Positions 25,499 to 35,561 of a DNA stretch of 64,000 nucleotides are shown here, piece by piece; position 1 is the stretch's first letter; each line of letters opens with the position of its first letter. The notes under the pieces are model-generated. The model did not search any database. It was not told the DNA's origin and worked only from the letters and a program-made list of their open reading frames with translations. The position numbers were made by a program, and so were the translations under genes. The stretch lies in the NCBI RefSeq assembly GCF_014202225.1, contig NZ_JACHGE010000001.1, positions 787,320 to 851,319 of the forward strand. Reading direction: 5' to 3'. Origin of the DNA: Algibacter amylolyticus. Lineage in GTDB: Bacteria > Bacteroidota > Bacteroidia > Flavobacteriales > Flavobacteriaceae.

Positions 25499-26863
25499 CT
25501 AAATATTTAAAGGGTTATAGCCTAAATAAGGAACTTCTTTTTCTTGAAACCTAATACCGTAGTTTTCGAGTTCTTTTAAAATGGGGTTATAGACTTCTTT
25601 GGTGATAGGAATTTGAACACCAGGAGTTTTTATTTTGCCATTTAAAATGGCAAGTGTGGCAATGGCAACGGGTAAGCCCACCGTTTTTGCCATAGCGGTA
25701 TAGGTTTGGTCTTCGCCAAGTACAACCATATTGGCGTCTATTTGATGTTGTTTTCCGTGTAGCTCGTAACCGAATTTATGATACATAACGATCATGTCTT
25801 TGTCGGTTTTTGATAGGGTCCAGCTGTCCATTAATATTTTTTGAAGTATTTGTGCCGGAGTTGCTTTTTTGAGCTCTACGGGTTTATTAGGGTTGAAAAT
25901 ATCGAGTTCTATGAGTTTATCCCAAACCATATCATCTTGATCGATTTTTAGTTGGTGGCGTAGTTTTAACTCGACCGAATCTGTAGGGCTGTATGGCAGA
26001 AAGGCGTTTACAAAATCGCGATAACTCATGTTTTCGCTATCGTCTATGGTGTAGCTATCGTCGGTCATTCCAAGTGTGGCAAAAATATGCCATGCACGAC
26101 TAAAACCTACACGACGCATGGTGCCACGGTATAGGGTTTTAACATGGTCTAAGCCGTAAACGCTTTGGTATTTTAGGGAGTCGCGGTTGGCATACACTTC
26201 AAAGCGTCCAAAATTGGGAATTTCTAAAAATTCTGTGCGTCTAAATAATCGGTTATACGGAATGTATTTGTAAGCGCCTTCTTGAAGGAATTTGGCGGCG
26301 CCACCTTGACCTGCAACCACAACATTTCTAGGGTTCCAAGTAAATTTGTAGTTCCATAGGTTGTTATCGCTTTCGGGAGCTACTAAACCACCTGTAAAGG
26401 ACTCGAACAAAATAATTTTGCCACCTTTATCCCTAATGCGGTCTAGAACTTGCATAGCGCTCATGTGGTCTATTCCGGGATCGACTCCAATTTCGTTCAT
26501 TAAAACTAGATTGTTGGCCTTGGCATCGTGATCTAGATGTTGCATTTCTGAACTTACGTAACTAGCCGTAACCATGTGTTTTTTATATGTAATGCAATCT
26601 TTAGCAACTTCAATATGAAAGCGGGCCGGAAGCATGGATATTACAATATCTGCATCTTTAATAGCTTGTGTTCTTGATGGGCTGTCAAACACATCCAACT
26701 GAATAGCTTTGGCGTTTTTATGGCTGCCAATTAAGGATTTTGCGTGGTCTAAATTTAAATCGCCTACGGTAATAAATAAATTTTCGGAAGCCGATTTATC
26801 TAGCAGATATTTTAATAAGTAAGCTGTTGATTTTCCTGAACCAATGACTAAAATCTTTCGCAT
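25499..26863 (-). CDS. Saccharopine dehydrogenase-like protein
   Basis: A 454-residue NAD(P)-dependent enzyme. The N-terminal Rossmann fold begins VIGSGKSTAYLLKYLL, with VISMLPARFHIEVAKDCI and LMNEIGVDPGIDHMSAM typical of the saccharopine dehydrogenase family, and the C-terminal domain (about residues 130-440) is also present. It may work in lysine metabolism or act on a related imino/amino acid; the exact substrate is uncertain. The Lrp-type regulator lies downstream on the same strand beyond the GspG-like gene. Confidence 0.88.
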   Translation of the reverse strand: MRKILVIGSGKSTAYLLKYLLDKSASENLFITVGDLNLDHAKSLIGSHKNAKAIQLDVFDSPSRTQAIKDADIVISMLPARFHIEVAKDCITYKKHMVTASYVSSEMQHLDHDAKANNLVLMNEIGVDPGIDHMSAMQVLDRIRDKGGKIILFESFTGGLVAPESDNNLWNYKFTWNPRNVVVAGQGGAAKFLQEGAYKYIPYNRLFRRTEFLEIPNFGRFEVYANRDSLKYQSVYGLDHVKTLYRGTMRRVGFSRAWHIFATLGMTDDSYTIDDSENMSYRDFVNAFLPYSPTDSVELKLRHQLKIDQDDMVWDKLIELDIFNPNKPVELKKATPAQILQKILMDSWTLSKTDKDMIVMYHKFGYELHGKQHQIDANMVVLGEDQTYTAMAKTVGLPVAIATLAILNGKIKTPGVQIPITKEVYNPILKELENYGIRFQEKEVPYLGYNPLNI

Positions 26864-26963
26864 ATTAAGTAAATTTGTTGTGATTATAGATATGCTGTTT
26901 TGGCATTTTATTGTACCAATTTACTAATTATTAAGTGTAATTTTAAAGAATAATTAAAGGAAG

Positions 26964-27362
26964 ATGAATAAAACAATATTGGTTACCGGTGCTATTTTGG
27001 GTGTTTTAAGTATTATTTTGGGGGCTTTTGGCGCACATGCTTTAAAGGAATTAATACCCGAAACGGCACAACAAACTTTTGAAACCGGGGTGCGTTACCA
27101 AATGTATCATGCATTGTTTTTGTTATTTATAGGTCATAGTCCTTTGATTAAGGAAAAAACAAAGCGCATTATTTTCTTTTTGGTGGTTATAGGAGTTTTG
27201 TTTTTTTCGGGTTCTATTTATGGATTGGCAACAAATTGTTTATCTGGTTTTAATTTTAAATCTATTGGTTTTATAACGCCAATTGGTGGTTTGTTATTAA
27301 TTATGGCATGGTGTTTTATGTTAGGGTCTTTTTTGAATTTTTCTTCGAAAAAAGTCGGTTAA
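26964..27362 (+). CDS. DUF423 family membrane protein
   Basis: A 132-residue protein with four hydrophobic helices. The family core ILGAFGAHALKELI followed by FETGVRYQMYHALFLLFIG is clear, as is FSGSIYGLATNC in the third segment. The length is normal for DUF423 (YwdK/YgdD-like). Function unknown. It is 61 bp upstream of pckA on the same strand and could share its transcript. Confidence 0.92.
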   Translation: MNKTILVTGAILGVLSIILGAFGAHALKELIPETAQQTFETGVRYQMYHALFLLFIGHSPLIKEKTKRIIFFLVVIGVLFFSGSIYGLATNCLSGFNFKSIGFITPIGGLLLIMAWCFMLGSFLNFSSKKVG

Positions 27363-27423
27363 TTTAAGGATACTTGAAAAAAATGTCTTTATTTTGTGTT
27401 TTAGTATAATTTAGAGTCAGGTT

Positions 27424-29040
27424 ATGGGAAACAACAGTGAAGTTACGAAAACGATTGCGTTAGAAAAATACGGTATTAAAAACGCTAATGTAAACTATCA
27501 ATTAACGCCCGAAGAATTGCATGATATTACGGTATCAAAAGGATTAGGTGTAGAGGCTGCATCTGGTGCTTTGGCAGTTAATACTGGTGAATTTACGGGG
27601 CGTTCTCCAAAAGATCGATTTATAGTTAAAGATGATGTAACTAAAGATAAGATTTGGTGGGGCGATGTCAATATTCCGTTTGAACCTCATGCTTTCGATA
27701 AATTATATAATAAGGTTGTCGATTATTTATCTGAAAAGGAACTTTTTGTTCGCGATTGTTATGCCTGTGCAGACGAAAATTATAAGTTAAAAATTCGTGT
27801 TATAAATGAATATCCTTGGAGTAATCAGTTTGCATACAACATGTTTTTACGCCCAACCGAGGCGGAGCTAGAAGATTTTAATCCAGAATGGACCATTGTT
27901 AATGCACCTGGTTTTATGGCTGTAGCCGAAGAAGATGGAACCCGACAACATAATTTTGCGATTTTAAATTTCACAAAAAAAATAGCCTTAATTGGTGGTA
28001 CTGGTTATACCGGCGAAATTAAAAAAGGTATTTTTTCGGCATTAAATTTTATACTTCCTGTTTTTAAGAACACTATGCCTATGCATTGTAGTGCTAATGT
28101 GGGTAAGGATGGTGATACGGCTATCTTTTTTGGCTTATCGGGTACGGGAAAAACAACGTTATCTACAGATCCAAATAGAAGTTTAATTGGCGATGATGAG
28201 CACGGATGGACAAACGAAAACACCGTATTTAATTTTGAAGGTGGTTGTTATGCTAAGGTTATTAATTTATCTAGAGATAACGAACCTGAAATTTACGATG
28301 CCATTAAAAAAGGAGCTATTCTAGAAAATGTTATTTTAAATGATAAGGGTGATGTGGATTTTGCTGATACCTCTATAACACAAAATACACGAGTAAGTTA
28401 CCCTATTCATCATATTGAAAATATACAAGTGCCTTCTATAGGTAAAAACCCAAAAAATATATTCTTTTTAACGGCTGATGCTTTTGGTGTTATTCCTCCA
28501 ATTTCTAAGTTAACACCTAGTCAAGCGGCTTACCATTTTATATCGGGTTATACCGCTAAAGTAGCAGGAACAGAAGCCGGTGTTAAAGAGCCTGTGCCAT
28601 CGTTTTCGGCATGTTTTGGAGCACCTTTTATGCCTTTGCATCCTGCTAAGTACGCCGAAATGTTAAGTGATAAAATGATTAAGGCTGGTGTTAATGTTTG
28701 GCTAGTAAATACGGGTTGGACTGGTGGTCCATACGGTGTTGGTACACGAATGAAATTAAAGTATACGCGCGCCATGATTAATGCCGTTTTAAATGGCGAT
28801 TTAGGACTTTATAATTATGATGATTACCACATTCACTCGGTATTTGGTGTAGCGCAACCAAGAAGTTGTCCAGGTGTACCAACAAGTGTGTTAAGTCCAA
28901 GATCTACGTGGAATGATGATGAAGCCTATTATACCACAGCATTTAAACTAACCAATGCGTTTAGAGAAAACTTTAAAAAGTTTGAAGCGCATTGCACTGA
29001 AGAAATAAGACGTGGTGGCCCACAACGTTATGCGTTTTAA
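27424..29040 (+). CDS. pckA: Phosphoenolpyruvate carboxykinase (ATP)
   Basis: A 538-residue ATP-dependent PEP carboxykinase, which turns oxaloacetate into PEP as the first step of gluconeogenesis. The kinase-1a Walker loop GLSGTGKTTLS is at 237-247. The GEFTGRSPKDRFIV oxaloacetate-binding segment (about 55-68), the GDDEHGW metal-binding stretch and the C-terminal NTGWTGGPYGVGTRM region are all present. The length is typical. A strong bidirectional terminator follows immediately. Confidence 0.97.
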   Translation: MGNNSEVTKTIALEKYGIKNANVNYQLTPEELHDITVSKGLGVEAASGALAVNTGEFTGRSPKDRFIVKDDVTKDKIWWGDVNIPFEPHAFDKLYNKVVDYLSEKELFVRDCYACADENYKLKIRVINEYPWSNQFAYNMFLRPTEAELEDFNPEWTIVNAPGFMAVAEEDGTRQHNFAILNFTKKIALIGGTGYTGEIKKGIFSALNFILPVFKNTMPMHCSANVGKDGDTAIFFGLSGTGKTTLSTDPNRSLIGDDEHGWTNENTVFNFEGGCYAKVINLSRDNEPEIYDAIKKGAILENVILNDKGDVDFADTSITQNTRVSYPIHHIENIQVPSIGKNPKNIFFLTADAFGVIPPISKLTPSQAAYHFISGYTAKVAGTEAGVKEPVPSFSACFGAPFMPLHPAKYAEMLSDKMIKAGVNVWLVNTGWTGGPYGVGTRMKLKYTRAMINAVLNGDLGLYNYDDYHIHSVFGVAQPRSCPGVPTSVLSPRSTWNDDEAYYTTAFKLTNAFRENFKKFEAHCTEEIRRGGPQRYAF

Positions 29041-29076
29041 AAAAAAAGCCGATTTAATTAAATCGGCTTTTTTTTT
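29041..29076. terminator. Bidirectional terminator after pckA
   Basis: AAAGCCGATTTA-ATTA-AATCGGCTTT with A and T runs on the two sides serves both pckA and the convergent small gene. Confidence 0.85.
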
Positions 29077-29089
29077 ATGATTTAATTAT

Positions 29090-29404
29090 TTAAAGAATAA
29101 TAATTAAAAGTAAAATTATAATAATTGCTCCGCTTGATATGTAAATACCATTACCTGAAGCTTTTATGCTTTTTTTAATTGCTCTAACTTCTTTTCTTAA
29201 TTCCTTTTTTTCCAAACGGCTTAATGAAGATTTTTCAATACTTTTTATTTCATTTAAGCGGTCTAACATTATTTTAATCTCCTCCGGAATGTCTTCAGCC
29301 TTAGCAGTATTATTTATGGGTGGTGTTTCAGAAGCATAAACAGTATTAGGAACTACACATAATGATAAAACGATCACTACCAAGCAAATAATTTTTTTTC
29401 TCAT
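29090..29404 (-). CDS. Small exported/membrane hypothetical protein
   Basis: A 104-residue protein with a signal peptide (KKIICLVVIVLSLCVVPNTVYA), a charged helical middle (EEIKIMLDRLNEIKSIEKS, KKELRKEVRAIKKSIK) and a C-terminal very hydrophobic tail (IIIILLLIIIL). I do not recognise a family. Small proteins with this plan are common in Flavobacteriaceae. Confidence 0.7.
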   Translation of the reverse strand: MRKKIICLVVIVLSLCVVPNTVYASETPPINNTAKAEDIPEEIKIMLDRLNEIKSIEKSSLSRLEKKELRKEVRAIKKSIKASGNGIYISSGAIIIILLLIIIL

Positions 29405-29557
29405 AATTTATGTTTTTCAATTAGTTATTTACTAAATATACAATTTAATAAATAAATGACGAATTGAATTGATAGACCTTATTTTAGAGTAAAATATAAA
29501 AGGTGGTTTTACAAATCATTCCTTTTTCAAGCTTGATATCTTGTAAAGTTGAAGTTT

Positions 29558-31132
29558 TTAGCGTTTTAAACTCATATGACCTTGCAGGGTAGAACCATCG
29601 GTGTAAACGATTTGATACCAATAATCGTCTGTTGGTAATATGTTGCCATTGCTTGTGCCATCCCAACCTTTTTCTATTTCAATTATTGTTTTTAAAAGCT
29701 TGCCATAGCGATTGTAAATATGCACTTGTGCTATCCGGTTAACAGGGTTTGGTGTTATCCAATAGTCATGGACACCGTCGTTATTTGGTGTGAAAAACTT
29801 TGGAGGTGCGTGAATGCCGGCTTTTCCGGTTGTAAAAATTTCTTCAGTACATCCAATAGCTTCTCCGGCTAAATTGTATGGCTCTATAATAACGTAGATT
29901 CTTCTGTTTTCAGGTAAATCGCCAGGTATATTATAGCGTGTTATGTCTCCAACGTCAAAACGATTAAAAATATCAATATTATCGGTAAATGTTTCGACTG
30001 TTAATATGTAACCTGTGGCGTCTGCAACGGGCAGCCATTCTAAATCGGTATCAACAGGAACTTCAAAGGCTCCAGCTAAAGGTAATATTAGTTTGGTACA
30101 ATTAGGAACAGGAAATACGGTTCCTGTTGTAAAACGTTCTGTTATACAACCTGTGGCATTTCCTTGATTGTTATAAGGGGTTATGGTAACAAAAATTCGT
30201 GTGTTTCCAGGGAAATCGCTAGTTGGTTCGTAGAAGTTAGTATTACCTACATCAAAAGCATTTAAAATATCAGTGCCTCCAGCTGTAGTTCCTAAACTTA
30301 ATCTGTATCCTGTGGCCTCGGGTACAGTAAGCCATGTTAAGTTTGTATTAAAAAGAACATCGGTATCACCATCCATGGGAATAGAAAGTGTTGTACAATC
30401 TGGTGCTAAACCTGAACCTCCTGTAATAAAGTGTTCTTGCAAACACGTGGAATTATCACCAGATGCATCATAAGGTATTATGGTTACATAGATACTTGTG
30501 TTGGCTGGATAGTTTCCAGATAGATTGTACGTAGTGGTATTACCAACATTAAAGTTGTTTAAAAGTTCCGCTCCGCTAACCGTTGTGCCGATAGATAATT
30601 TATATCCTGTTGCATTTTGAACTTTAAGCCAAGTTAAATCGGTCGCAACAGATACGTTTACAGCATTATTTAAGGGTTGTACAAGTGTCGTGCAAGTAAG
30701 TCCTGGTGCCGTTGCTCCTGTAATAAAGTTTTCCTCAATGCAGGTGGTAGCGTCACCATCGGAGTTATAAGGCGTAATTTTAACATAAATATTAGAGCTT
30801 CCAGGTAAGTTAACCGGCAGGTTGTAAAAGGTTGAGTTGCCAACATCAAAATTATTTAGAATATCTGTTGCTCCAGGTGTTGTGCCAAGGGTAAGTTTAT
30901 ATCCTGTGGCATCTGGAATAAAATTCCAAGTAAAATTGGTTTCTACGGGTACATTAGTGTCCCCATTTAATGGCTGAATTAAGGTGGTGCAGCTGGGAGG
31001 AATTAAAGTAGTTGTAATTGAGGTATCATTGTAAGTTGAAACGCTATTTAATAAAACGCTACCATACATTGTTGTTGATAGGACTAAGTACAAAATAGAA
31101 ATGTAGTATGTATTTAAACAATGTTTTATCAT
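29558..31132 (-). CDS. T9SS type B (gliding-motility C-terminal domain) protein with four 99-residue repeats
   Basis: A 524-residue secreted protein; the start at 31132 gives a plausible signal segment (ISILYLVLSTTMYGSV). Four fibronectin-III-like repeats span residues 48-443 with an exact period of 99: Cys48, 147, 246 and 345 open them, and a second Cys lies 83 residues later in each (131, 230, 329, 428). Each carries an ATGYxLxxxT strand and an IYVxIxPYN-like strand. The C-terminus (KFFTPNNDGVHDYW to WYQIVYTDGS) is the CHU_C/type B sorting domain that directs export through the type IX system. Probably a surface or adhesin-like protein. Confidence 0.9.
   Translation of the reverse strand: MIKHCLNTYYISILYLVLSTTMYGSVLLNSVSTYNDTSITTTLIPPSCTTLIQPLNGDTNVPVETNFTWNFIPDATGYKLTLGTTPGATDILNNFDVGNSTFYNLPVNLPGSSNIYVKITPYNSDGDATTCIEENFITGATAPGLTCTTLVQPLNNAVNVSVATDLTWLKVQNATGYKLSIGTTVSGAELLNNFNVGNTTTYNLSGNYPANTSIYVTIIPYDASGDNSTCLQEHFITGGSGLAPDCTTLSIPMDGDTDVLFNTNLTWLTVPEATGYRLSLGTTAGGTDILNAFDVGNTNFYEPTSDFPGNTRIFVTITPYNNQGNATGCITERFTTGTVFPVPNCTKLILPLAGAFEVPVDTDLEWLPVADATGYILTVETFTDNIDIFNRFDVGDITRYNIPGDLPENRRIYVIIEPYNLAGEAIGCTEEIFTTGKAGIHAPPKFFTPNNDGVHDYWITPNPVNRIAQVHIYNRYGKLLKTIIEIEKGWDGTSNGNILPTDDYWYQIVYTDGSTLQGHMSLKR
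29804..30991 (-). repeat. Four tandem 297-bp coding repeats
   Basis: The DNA encoding residues 48-443 of the T9SS protein consists of four diverged 297-bp units in register, with no indels between units. Confidence 0.85.
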
Positions 31133-31303
31133 GAATTTGATTTCGACAGAATAATTGAATTGTTTTAGTATACCCAATAATACAGAATAGTTAAGGGATT
31201 GATTATAAATTAAAATTCAATTGTTATAAATTATCGTTTAGTTTCCTTGTGATAGTCTTATTTTTGATAGTTTATTGGTTTTGGTTAAGGCAAAGTTTAG
31301 AGC

Positions 31304-31341
31304 AAAAAAAGAGGATGATTTTTTAAAATCATCCTCTTTTT
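31304..31341 (-). terminator. Terminator after hemD
   Basis: AAGAGGATGATTTTTTAAAATCATCCTCTT is a long stem flanked by A and T runs, 20 bp past the hemD stop. Confidence 0.8.
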
Positions 31342-31360
31342 ATAATGTTATAATAAAGTC

Positions 31361-32110
31361 TTATTTCCCTTTATTAGCTTTTTCAATATATTTTTGAAGC
31401 GCCATAGTCATTGAAGGAGTTTCAGGAGTTGGAGCAGAAATATCTACACGCAATCCTTTTTCTTCAACAGCTTTAATAGTGGTGTTTCCAAAAACAGCTA
31501 TTCTAGTTTCGTTTTGTTTGAAATCTGGAAAGTTTTGAAATAAAGATTCAATTCCAGAAGGACTGAAAAACACCAACACATCATACGATACGTTAGCTAA
31601 ATCAGATAAGTCACTAACTACAGTTTTGTAAAAAGTAGCTTGTTTCCAGTTAACACCTAAAGAGTCAAGTGTTTCAGGAACAGCAGGTTTTACTTTGTCT
31701 GTATTAGGTAGTAAGAATTTTTCGTCTTTGTATTTTTTAATTAAAGGCGATAATTCAGCAAAAGTACGTTTCCCAACATAAATTTTACGTTTTCTGTATA
31801 CTACATACTTTTGAAGGTAGTAAGCAACAGCTTCAGACTGACAAAAGTATTTCATTGAGTCAGGAACTTTAAAACGCATTTCTTCAGCAATTCTAAAAAA
31901 ATGATCTACCGCATTTCTACTTGTTAAAATAATTGCGGTGTAATCGCTTAAATCAATCTTTTGATGCCTAATTTCTTTGGCAGACACACCTTCAACATGA
32001 ATAAATGGTCTAAAATCAATTTTCACACGTTGCTTTTCTTGTAAGTCAAAGTAGGGCGAGTTCTCTATTTTAGGTTCTGGTTGAGATACTAAAATGGTTT
32101 TCACTTTCAT
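31361..32110 (-). CDS. hemD: Uroporphyrinogen-III synthase
   Basis: A 249-residue HemD-type enzyme that closes and inverts ring D of hydroxymethylbilane to make uroporphyrinogen III, the tetrapyrrole precursor. The bilobed fold is reflected in the segments YTAIILTSRNAVDHFF (first lobe) and YDVLVFFSPSGIESLFQNF (second lobe), with AVFGNTTIKAVEEKGL near the end. The family is very variable and these are its usual landmarks. It lies 22 bp downstream of a DUF4271 gene, as in other Bacteroidota. Confidence 0.9.
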   Translation of the reverse strand: MKVKTILVSQPEPKIENSPYFDLQEKQRVKIDFRPFIHVEGVSAKEIRHQKIDLSDYTAIILTSRNAVDHFFRIAEEMRFKVPDSMKYFCQSEAVAYYLQKYVVYRKRKIYVGKRTFAELSPLIKKYKDEKFLLPNTDKVKPAVPETLDSLGVNWKQATFYKTVVSDLSDLANVSYDVLVFFSPSGIESLFQNFPDFKQNETRIAVFGNTTIKAVEEKGLRVDISAPTPETPSMTMALQKYIEKANKGK

Positions 32111-32132
32111 AAGCGCTAGCGTTTTTTATCTT

Positions 32133-32780
32133 TTAATTTGAAATAAATACCTTATACAAAATGATATAGGGTGCGATTTCGAGAGCGCAAAGATACAAAA
32201 TAAAATAAAACAAGTTGTTTTTAATTAAACTTTGATGTGTTTTAAATGAACTAATTAAGCCAATAATATTAACAATTAGCATTATGGAAACAATTACGTA
32301 AATTACTGTTAATGTTGGCGTAAAGGTGTACAATAATAAGGCGTTGATTGGGAGTAATAAAAGGCCTAAATAATTTTTAAAACTTATTTTTTGAAAAATA
32401 TATTGGTCAATAAGTTTATCAATTTCTAATAAACTGCCAATTAATCGCTCTAAAAGTACTTTAATAAGGATAAAAACACCAATGCTAAAAGTGAGTTTAA
32501 ACATGGTATTGGCAGAAATGGTTTGGGTGTCGGTAAGTTGTTTGTAACTAATAAAACAGAATACTGAAACAGAAATAATTAAGTTGGTAAAAAGTAAAGC
32601 ATCAAATTTGTCGAAAAATTTCTGATCTCTTGAGTAAATCTTTAAATACTTATCATTTCCTAGTACTAAAATAAAATCGTCAAAACGTTTAGGCGCTGTT
32701 AATTTTGCTATAGCTACAATTATTAAGCCTATAACTAACAGGACCGTGAATATTTCGTTTGAAACGAGGTGTCGAAGCAT
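32133..32780 (-). CDS. DUF4271 membrane protein
   Basis: A 215-residue integral membrane protein with about six hydrophobic helices. The pattern DKYLKIYSRDQKFFDKFDALLF near the N-terminus, RLIGSLLEIDKLIDQYIFQK in the middle and a helix-rich C-terminus fit DUF4271, which pairs with hemD in Bacteroidota. Function unknown. It is the first gene of the two-gene minus-strand unit with hemD; a TATCTTTG element inside its 3' end (minus strand, 32188-32195) might give hemD an extra promoter. Confidence 0.82.
   Translation of the reverse strand: MLRHLVSNEIFTVLLVIGLIIVAIAKLTAPKRFDDFILVLGNDKYLKIYSRDQKFFDKFDALLFTNLIISVSVFCFISYKQLTDTQTISANTMFKLTFSIGVFILIKVLLERLIGSLLEIDKLIDQYIFQKISFKNYLGLLLLPINALLLYTFTPTLTVIYVIVSIMLIVNIIGLISSFKTHQSLIKNNLFYFILYLCALEIAPYIILYKVFISN
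32188..32195 (-). promoter_or_regulatory. Possible internal -7 element ahead of hemD
   Basis: On the minus strand TATCTTTG lies 78 bp before the hemD start, with a TTG 15 bp upstream of it, inside the DUF4271 coding region. Confidence 0.3.
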
Positions 32781-32857
32781 GCCATAAAATTATCATAATT
32801 TTTAATATTACTGGATATTATTAAGGAATATTTAAAATAAATAAAAATCGATTAATG

Positions 32858-32865
32858 TACATTTG
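32858..32865 (+). promoter_or_regulatory. Candidate -7 element for the polyprenol-phosphomannose synthase unit
   Basis: TACATTTG matches TAnnTTTG, 33 bp before the start codon at 32898. No clear -33 TTG is present. Confidence 0.35.
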
Positions 32866-32897
32866 CCAAAATAAAAAAGATTGACCAAACAAAGGAT

Positions 32898-33620
32898 ATG
32901 TCGAAAACGGTTGTAATTATTCCAACATACAATGAGATTGAAAATATAGAAGCCATTATTAGGGCGGTGTTTTCGCAATCGCCTATGTTACACATTCTTA
33001 TTGTTGATGATAATTCTCCAGATTTAACGGCTTTAAAGGTTAAGGAACTTCAAAAAGAATTTAATGATAAATTGTTTTTAGAAGTTAGAAAAGAAAAATC
33101 TGGTTTAGGAACAGCTTATATTCATGGTTTTAAATGGAGTTTAGCACAAGGTTATGATTATATTTTTGAAATGGATGCCGATTTTTCGCATGATCCAAAA
33201 GATATTTTAAAACTTTATCATGCTTGCCATAATGAAGGTGCGGATTTAGTCATTGGGTCGCGTTATAAAACCGGGGTAAATGTGGTTAATTGGCCAATGA
33301 ATAGAGTTCTAATGTCTTACGGCGCATCAAAATATGTGCGACTTATTACAGGCATGAAAATACATGATACCACAGCAGGATTTGTGTGTTATAAAAAGGA
33401 AGTGTTAGAAACCATAGATTTAAATACTGTAAAGTTTATAGGTTATGCCTTTCAAATAGAAATGAAATTTAAGGCCTACTTAAAAGGATTTAAAATAGTA
33501 GAAGTACCAGTTATATTTACAGATAGAACATTAGGTGAATCAAAATTACATTCAGGAATTATTTCTGAAGCTATTTTTGGGGTTATCTCAATGAAGTTGA
33601 AAAGTTTATTTAAGAAATGA
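32898..33620 (+). CDS. Polyprenol monophosphomannose synthase (GT2, Dpm1/Ppm1-like)
   Basis: A 240-residue family 2 glycosyltransferase without membrane helices. [13 protein letters not shown] at the start, VDDNSPD, and the metal-binding DAD at 93-95 in [10 protein letters not shown] are diagnostic of dolichol/polyprenol-phosphate mannose synthases, which transfer mannose from GDP-mannose to a lipid phosphate at the membrane. [20 protein letters not shown] closes the family signature. The product could feed the protein O-mannosylation known from Bacteroidota, though that link is inference. First gene of a three-gene unit. Confidence 0.92.
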   Translation: MSKTVVIIPTYNEIENIEAIIRAVFSQSPMLHILIVDDNSPDLTALKVKELQKEFNDKLFLEVRKEKSGLGTAYIHGFKWSLAQGYDYIFEMDADFSHDPKDILKLYHACHNEGADLVIGSRYKTGVNVVNWPMNRVLMSYGASKYVRLITGMKIHDTTAGFVCYKKEVLETIDLNTVKFIGYAFQIEMKFKAYLKGFKIVEVPVIFTDRTLGESKLHSGIISEAIFGVISMKLKSLFKK

Positions 33621-33633
33621 GAAACGTATGCAA

Positions 33634-34974
33634 ATGAAAACTAAACTAATTAAAAACGCTAAAATAGTAAATGAAGATACTATTTTTAATGGCGATGTAT
33701 TAATTGAAGGCGACTATATTAAGCAAATTGGGGAGTTTATTAGTCCTAAATCTGCCGATGTTCAAGTTTATGATGCCGAAGGAAAATATCTTTTACCTGG
33801 GGTTATAGACGATCAGGTTCACTTTAGAGAACCAGGTTTAACCCATAAGGGTAATATTGAAACCGAATCTAGAGCTGCAATTGCAGGAGGTATTACATCT
33901 TTTATTGAAATGCCAAATACAAACCCGCAATCTACAACCATTGAAAAGTTAGAGGAGAAATTTGATATTGCAGCAAAAACATCGTCTGCAAACTATTCCT
34001 TTATGTTTGGTGGTACTAATGATAATTTAGACGAGATTTTAAAAGTAGACAAAACTAAAGTAGCTGGTTTAAAGCTGTTTTTAGGGTCGTCCACAGGAAA
34101 TATGTTGGTGGATAATCCAGAAGTTTTAGAGAAAATATTCGAAAGTACCGATATGGTTATTTCTGTACACTGCGAAGATGAGGGCACAATAAAAAGTAAT
34201 TTAAAGGATCATTTAGATAAGTTTGGAGACGATATTCCTATAAAGTACCATCCAATAATTAGAAGTGAGGAGGCTTGTTATATATCTTCATCTAAAGCTA
34301 TTGAATTAGCGAAAAAAACAGGAGCAAGGTTACATGTGTTCCATTTATCTACCGGAAAAGAAACAAGTTTATTTACCAATAAAATTCCTTTAGCCGAAAA
34401 GAAAATTACAGCAGAGGTTTGTATCCATCACTTATGGTTTTCTGATGAAGATTACGATAAAAAAGGAACCTTAATTAAGTGGAATCCTGCGGTAAAAACT
34501 AAAAGTGATAGAGACCAATTATGGGAAGCGCTTTTAGATGACAGAATTGATGTTATTGCTACAGATCATGCGCCACATACTAAGGAAGAGAAAAATAACG
34601 TTTATACTAGTGCGCCTTCAGGTGGGCCTTTAGTGCAGCATGCTTTACCAGCCATGTTAGAAATGTTTCATAAAGAAAAAATATCTTTAGAAAAAATTGT
34701 AGAGAAAATGTGCCATAACCCTTCTATTTTATTTCAAGTGGAAAAAAGAGGGTATATTAAGGAAGGTTATTTTGCCGATTTAGTTTTGGTGGATTTAAAT
34801 AATCCATGGACGGTAACACAAGATAATATTTTATATAAATGTGGATGGTCTCCTTTTGAAGGTGCGACTTTTAAATCTAGAATTACACATACATTTTTAA
34901 ATGGTACCTTGGTATACCATAATGCAAAGTTTAATGATGTTAAAGCAGCAAAACGCTTAACTTTTAATAGATGA
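33634..34974 (+). CDS. pyrC: Dihydroorotase
   Basis: A 446-residue amidohydrolase closing carbamoyl-aspartate to dihydroorotate in pyrimidine synthesis. Zinc-binding [33 protein letters not shown] and [12 protein letters not shown] are all visible. The ATG at 33634 ([14 protein letters not shown]) fits homologues; an in-frame ATG lies six bases upstream. It is 13 bp after the mannose synthase and overlaps the DUF4296 lipoprotein gene by 4 bp. Confidence 0.94.
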   Translation: MKTKLIKNAKIVNEDTIFNGDVLIEGDYIKQIGEFISPKSADVQVYDAEGKYLLPGVIDDQVHFREPGLTHKGNIETESRAAIAGGITSFIEMPNTNPQSTTIEKLEEKFDIAAKTSSANYSFMFGGTNDNLDEILKVDKTKVAGLKLFLGSSTGNMLVDNPEVLEKIFESTDMVISVHCEDEGTIKSNLKDHLDKFGDDIPIKYHPIIRSEEACYISSSKAIELAKKTGARLHVFHLSTGKETSLFTNKIPLAEKKITAEVCIHHLWFSDEDYDKKGTLIKWNPAVKTKSDRDQLWEALLDDRIDVIATDHAPHTKEEKNNVYTSAPSGGPLVQHALPAMLEMFHKEKISLEKIVEKMCHNPSILFQVEKRGYIKEGYFADLVLVDLNNPWTVTQDNILYKCGWSPFEGATFKSRITHTFLNGTLVYHNAKFNDVKAAKRLTFNR

Positions 34975-35561
34975 TTTTAAAACGACTTTTACTTCTAGTT
35001 GGAATACTTTTTATGGCATTAGCGTGCACTAATTTAAAAGGTCCGGAAAAGCCAAAAAACTTAATCTCTAAGGAGAAAATGGTGGACATTTTAATTGACG
35101 CGAGACTCATTACTTCTGCCAATTCTAAAAACAAGCTGATCATGAGAAATAGTGGTTTGGATATGAATAATTATGTATTTGAAAAACATAATATTGATAG
35201 TTTGCAATTTGCCTTAAGTAATAGTTATTACTCTTATTATGTTGAAGAGTACGAGGATATTTATACCAAATTAACCGATAGCTTAAAAGCATTAAAAGAA
35301 GCTTTAAAGGATCAGGAGGCTAAAGAGTGGAAAGAAGAAACTAAAAAAGAAGCAGATTCTTTGCAAGTCGTTTTAAAAGAAAAAAAGAGTAATGGCGATT
35401 CTTTAGATTTGAAGAAAATTGATAAAAAGCTTTCTCAAATGCAAGAAGGCGAAGCTTTAAAGAAACAAATTCACGACATAGACGAAGAAAAATTATTAGA
35501 GGAAAGTATTCAGGAAATAGAAGGTTTAGTAGAACCTATTTCAGATAAAGATTTCCAATAA
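34971..35561 (+). CDS. DUF4296 lipoprotein
   Basis: A 196-residue lipoprotein: signal and lipobox at [14 protein letters not shown], then the DUF4296 core ([36 protein letters not shown]), then a charged coiled-coil tail ([18 protein letters not shown] and beyond). The family regularly follows dihydroorotase in Flavobacteriaceae. Function unknown. Its start overlaps the pyrC stop (ATGA) and its end overlaps the convergent epimerase gene by 26 bp. Confidence 0.85.
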   Translation: MILKRLLLLVGILFMALACTNLKGPEKPKNLISKEKMVDILIDARLITSANSKNKLIMRNSGLDMNNYVFEKHNIDSLQFALSNSYYSYYVEEYEDIYTKLTDSLKALKEALKDQEAKEWKEETKKEADSLQVVLKEKKSNGDSLDLKKIDKKLSQMQEGEALKKQIHDIDEEKLLEESIQEIEGLVEPISDKDFQ

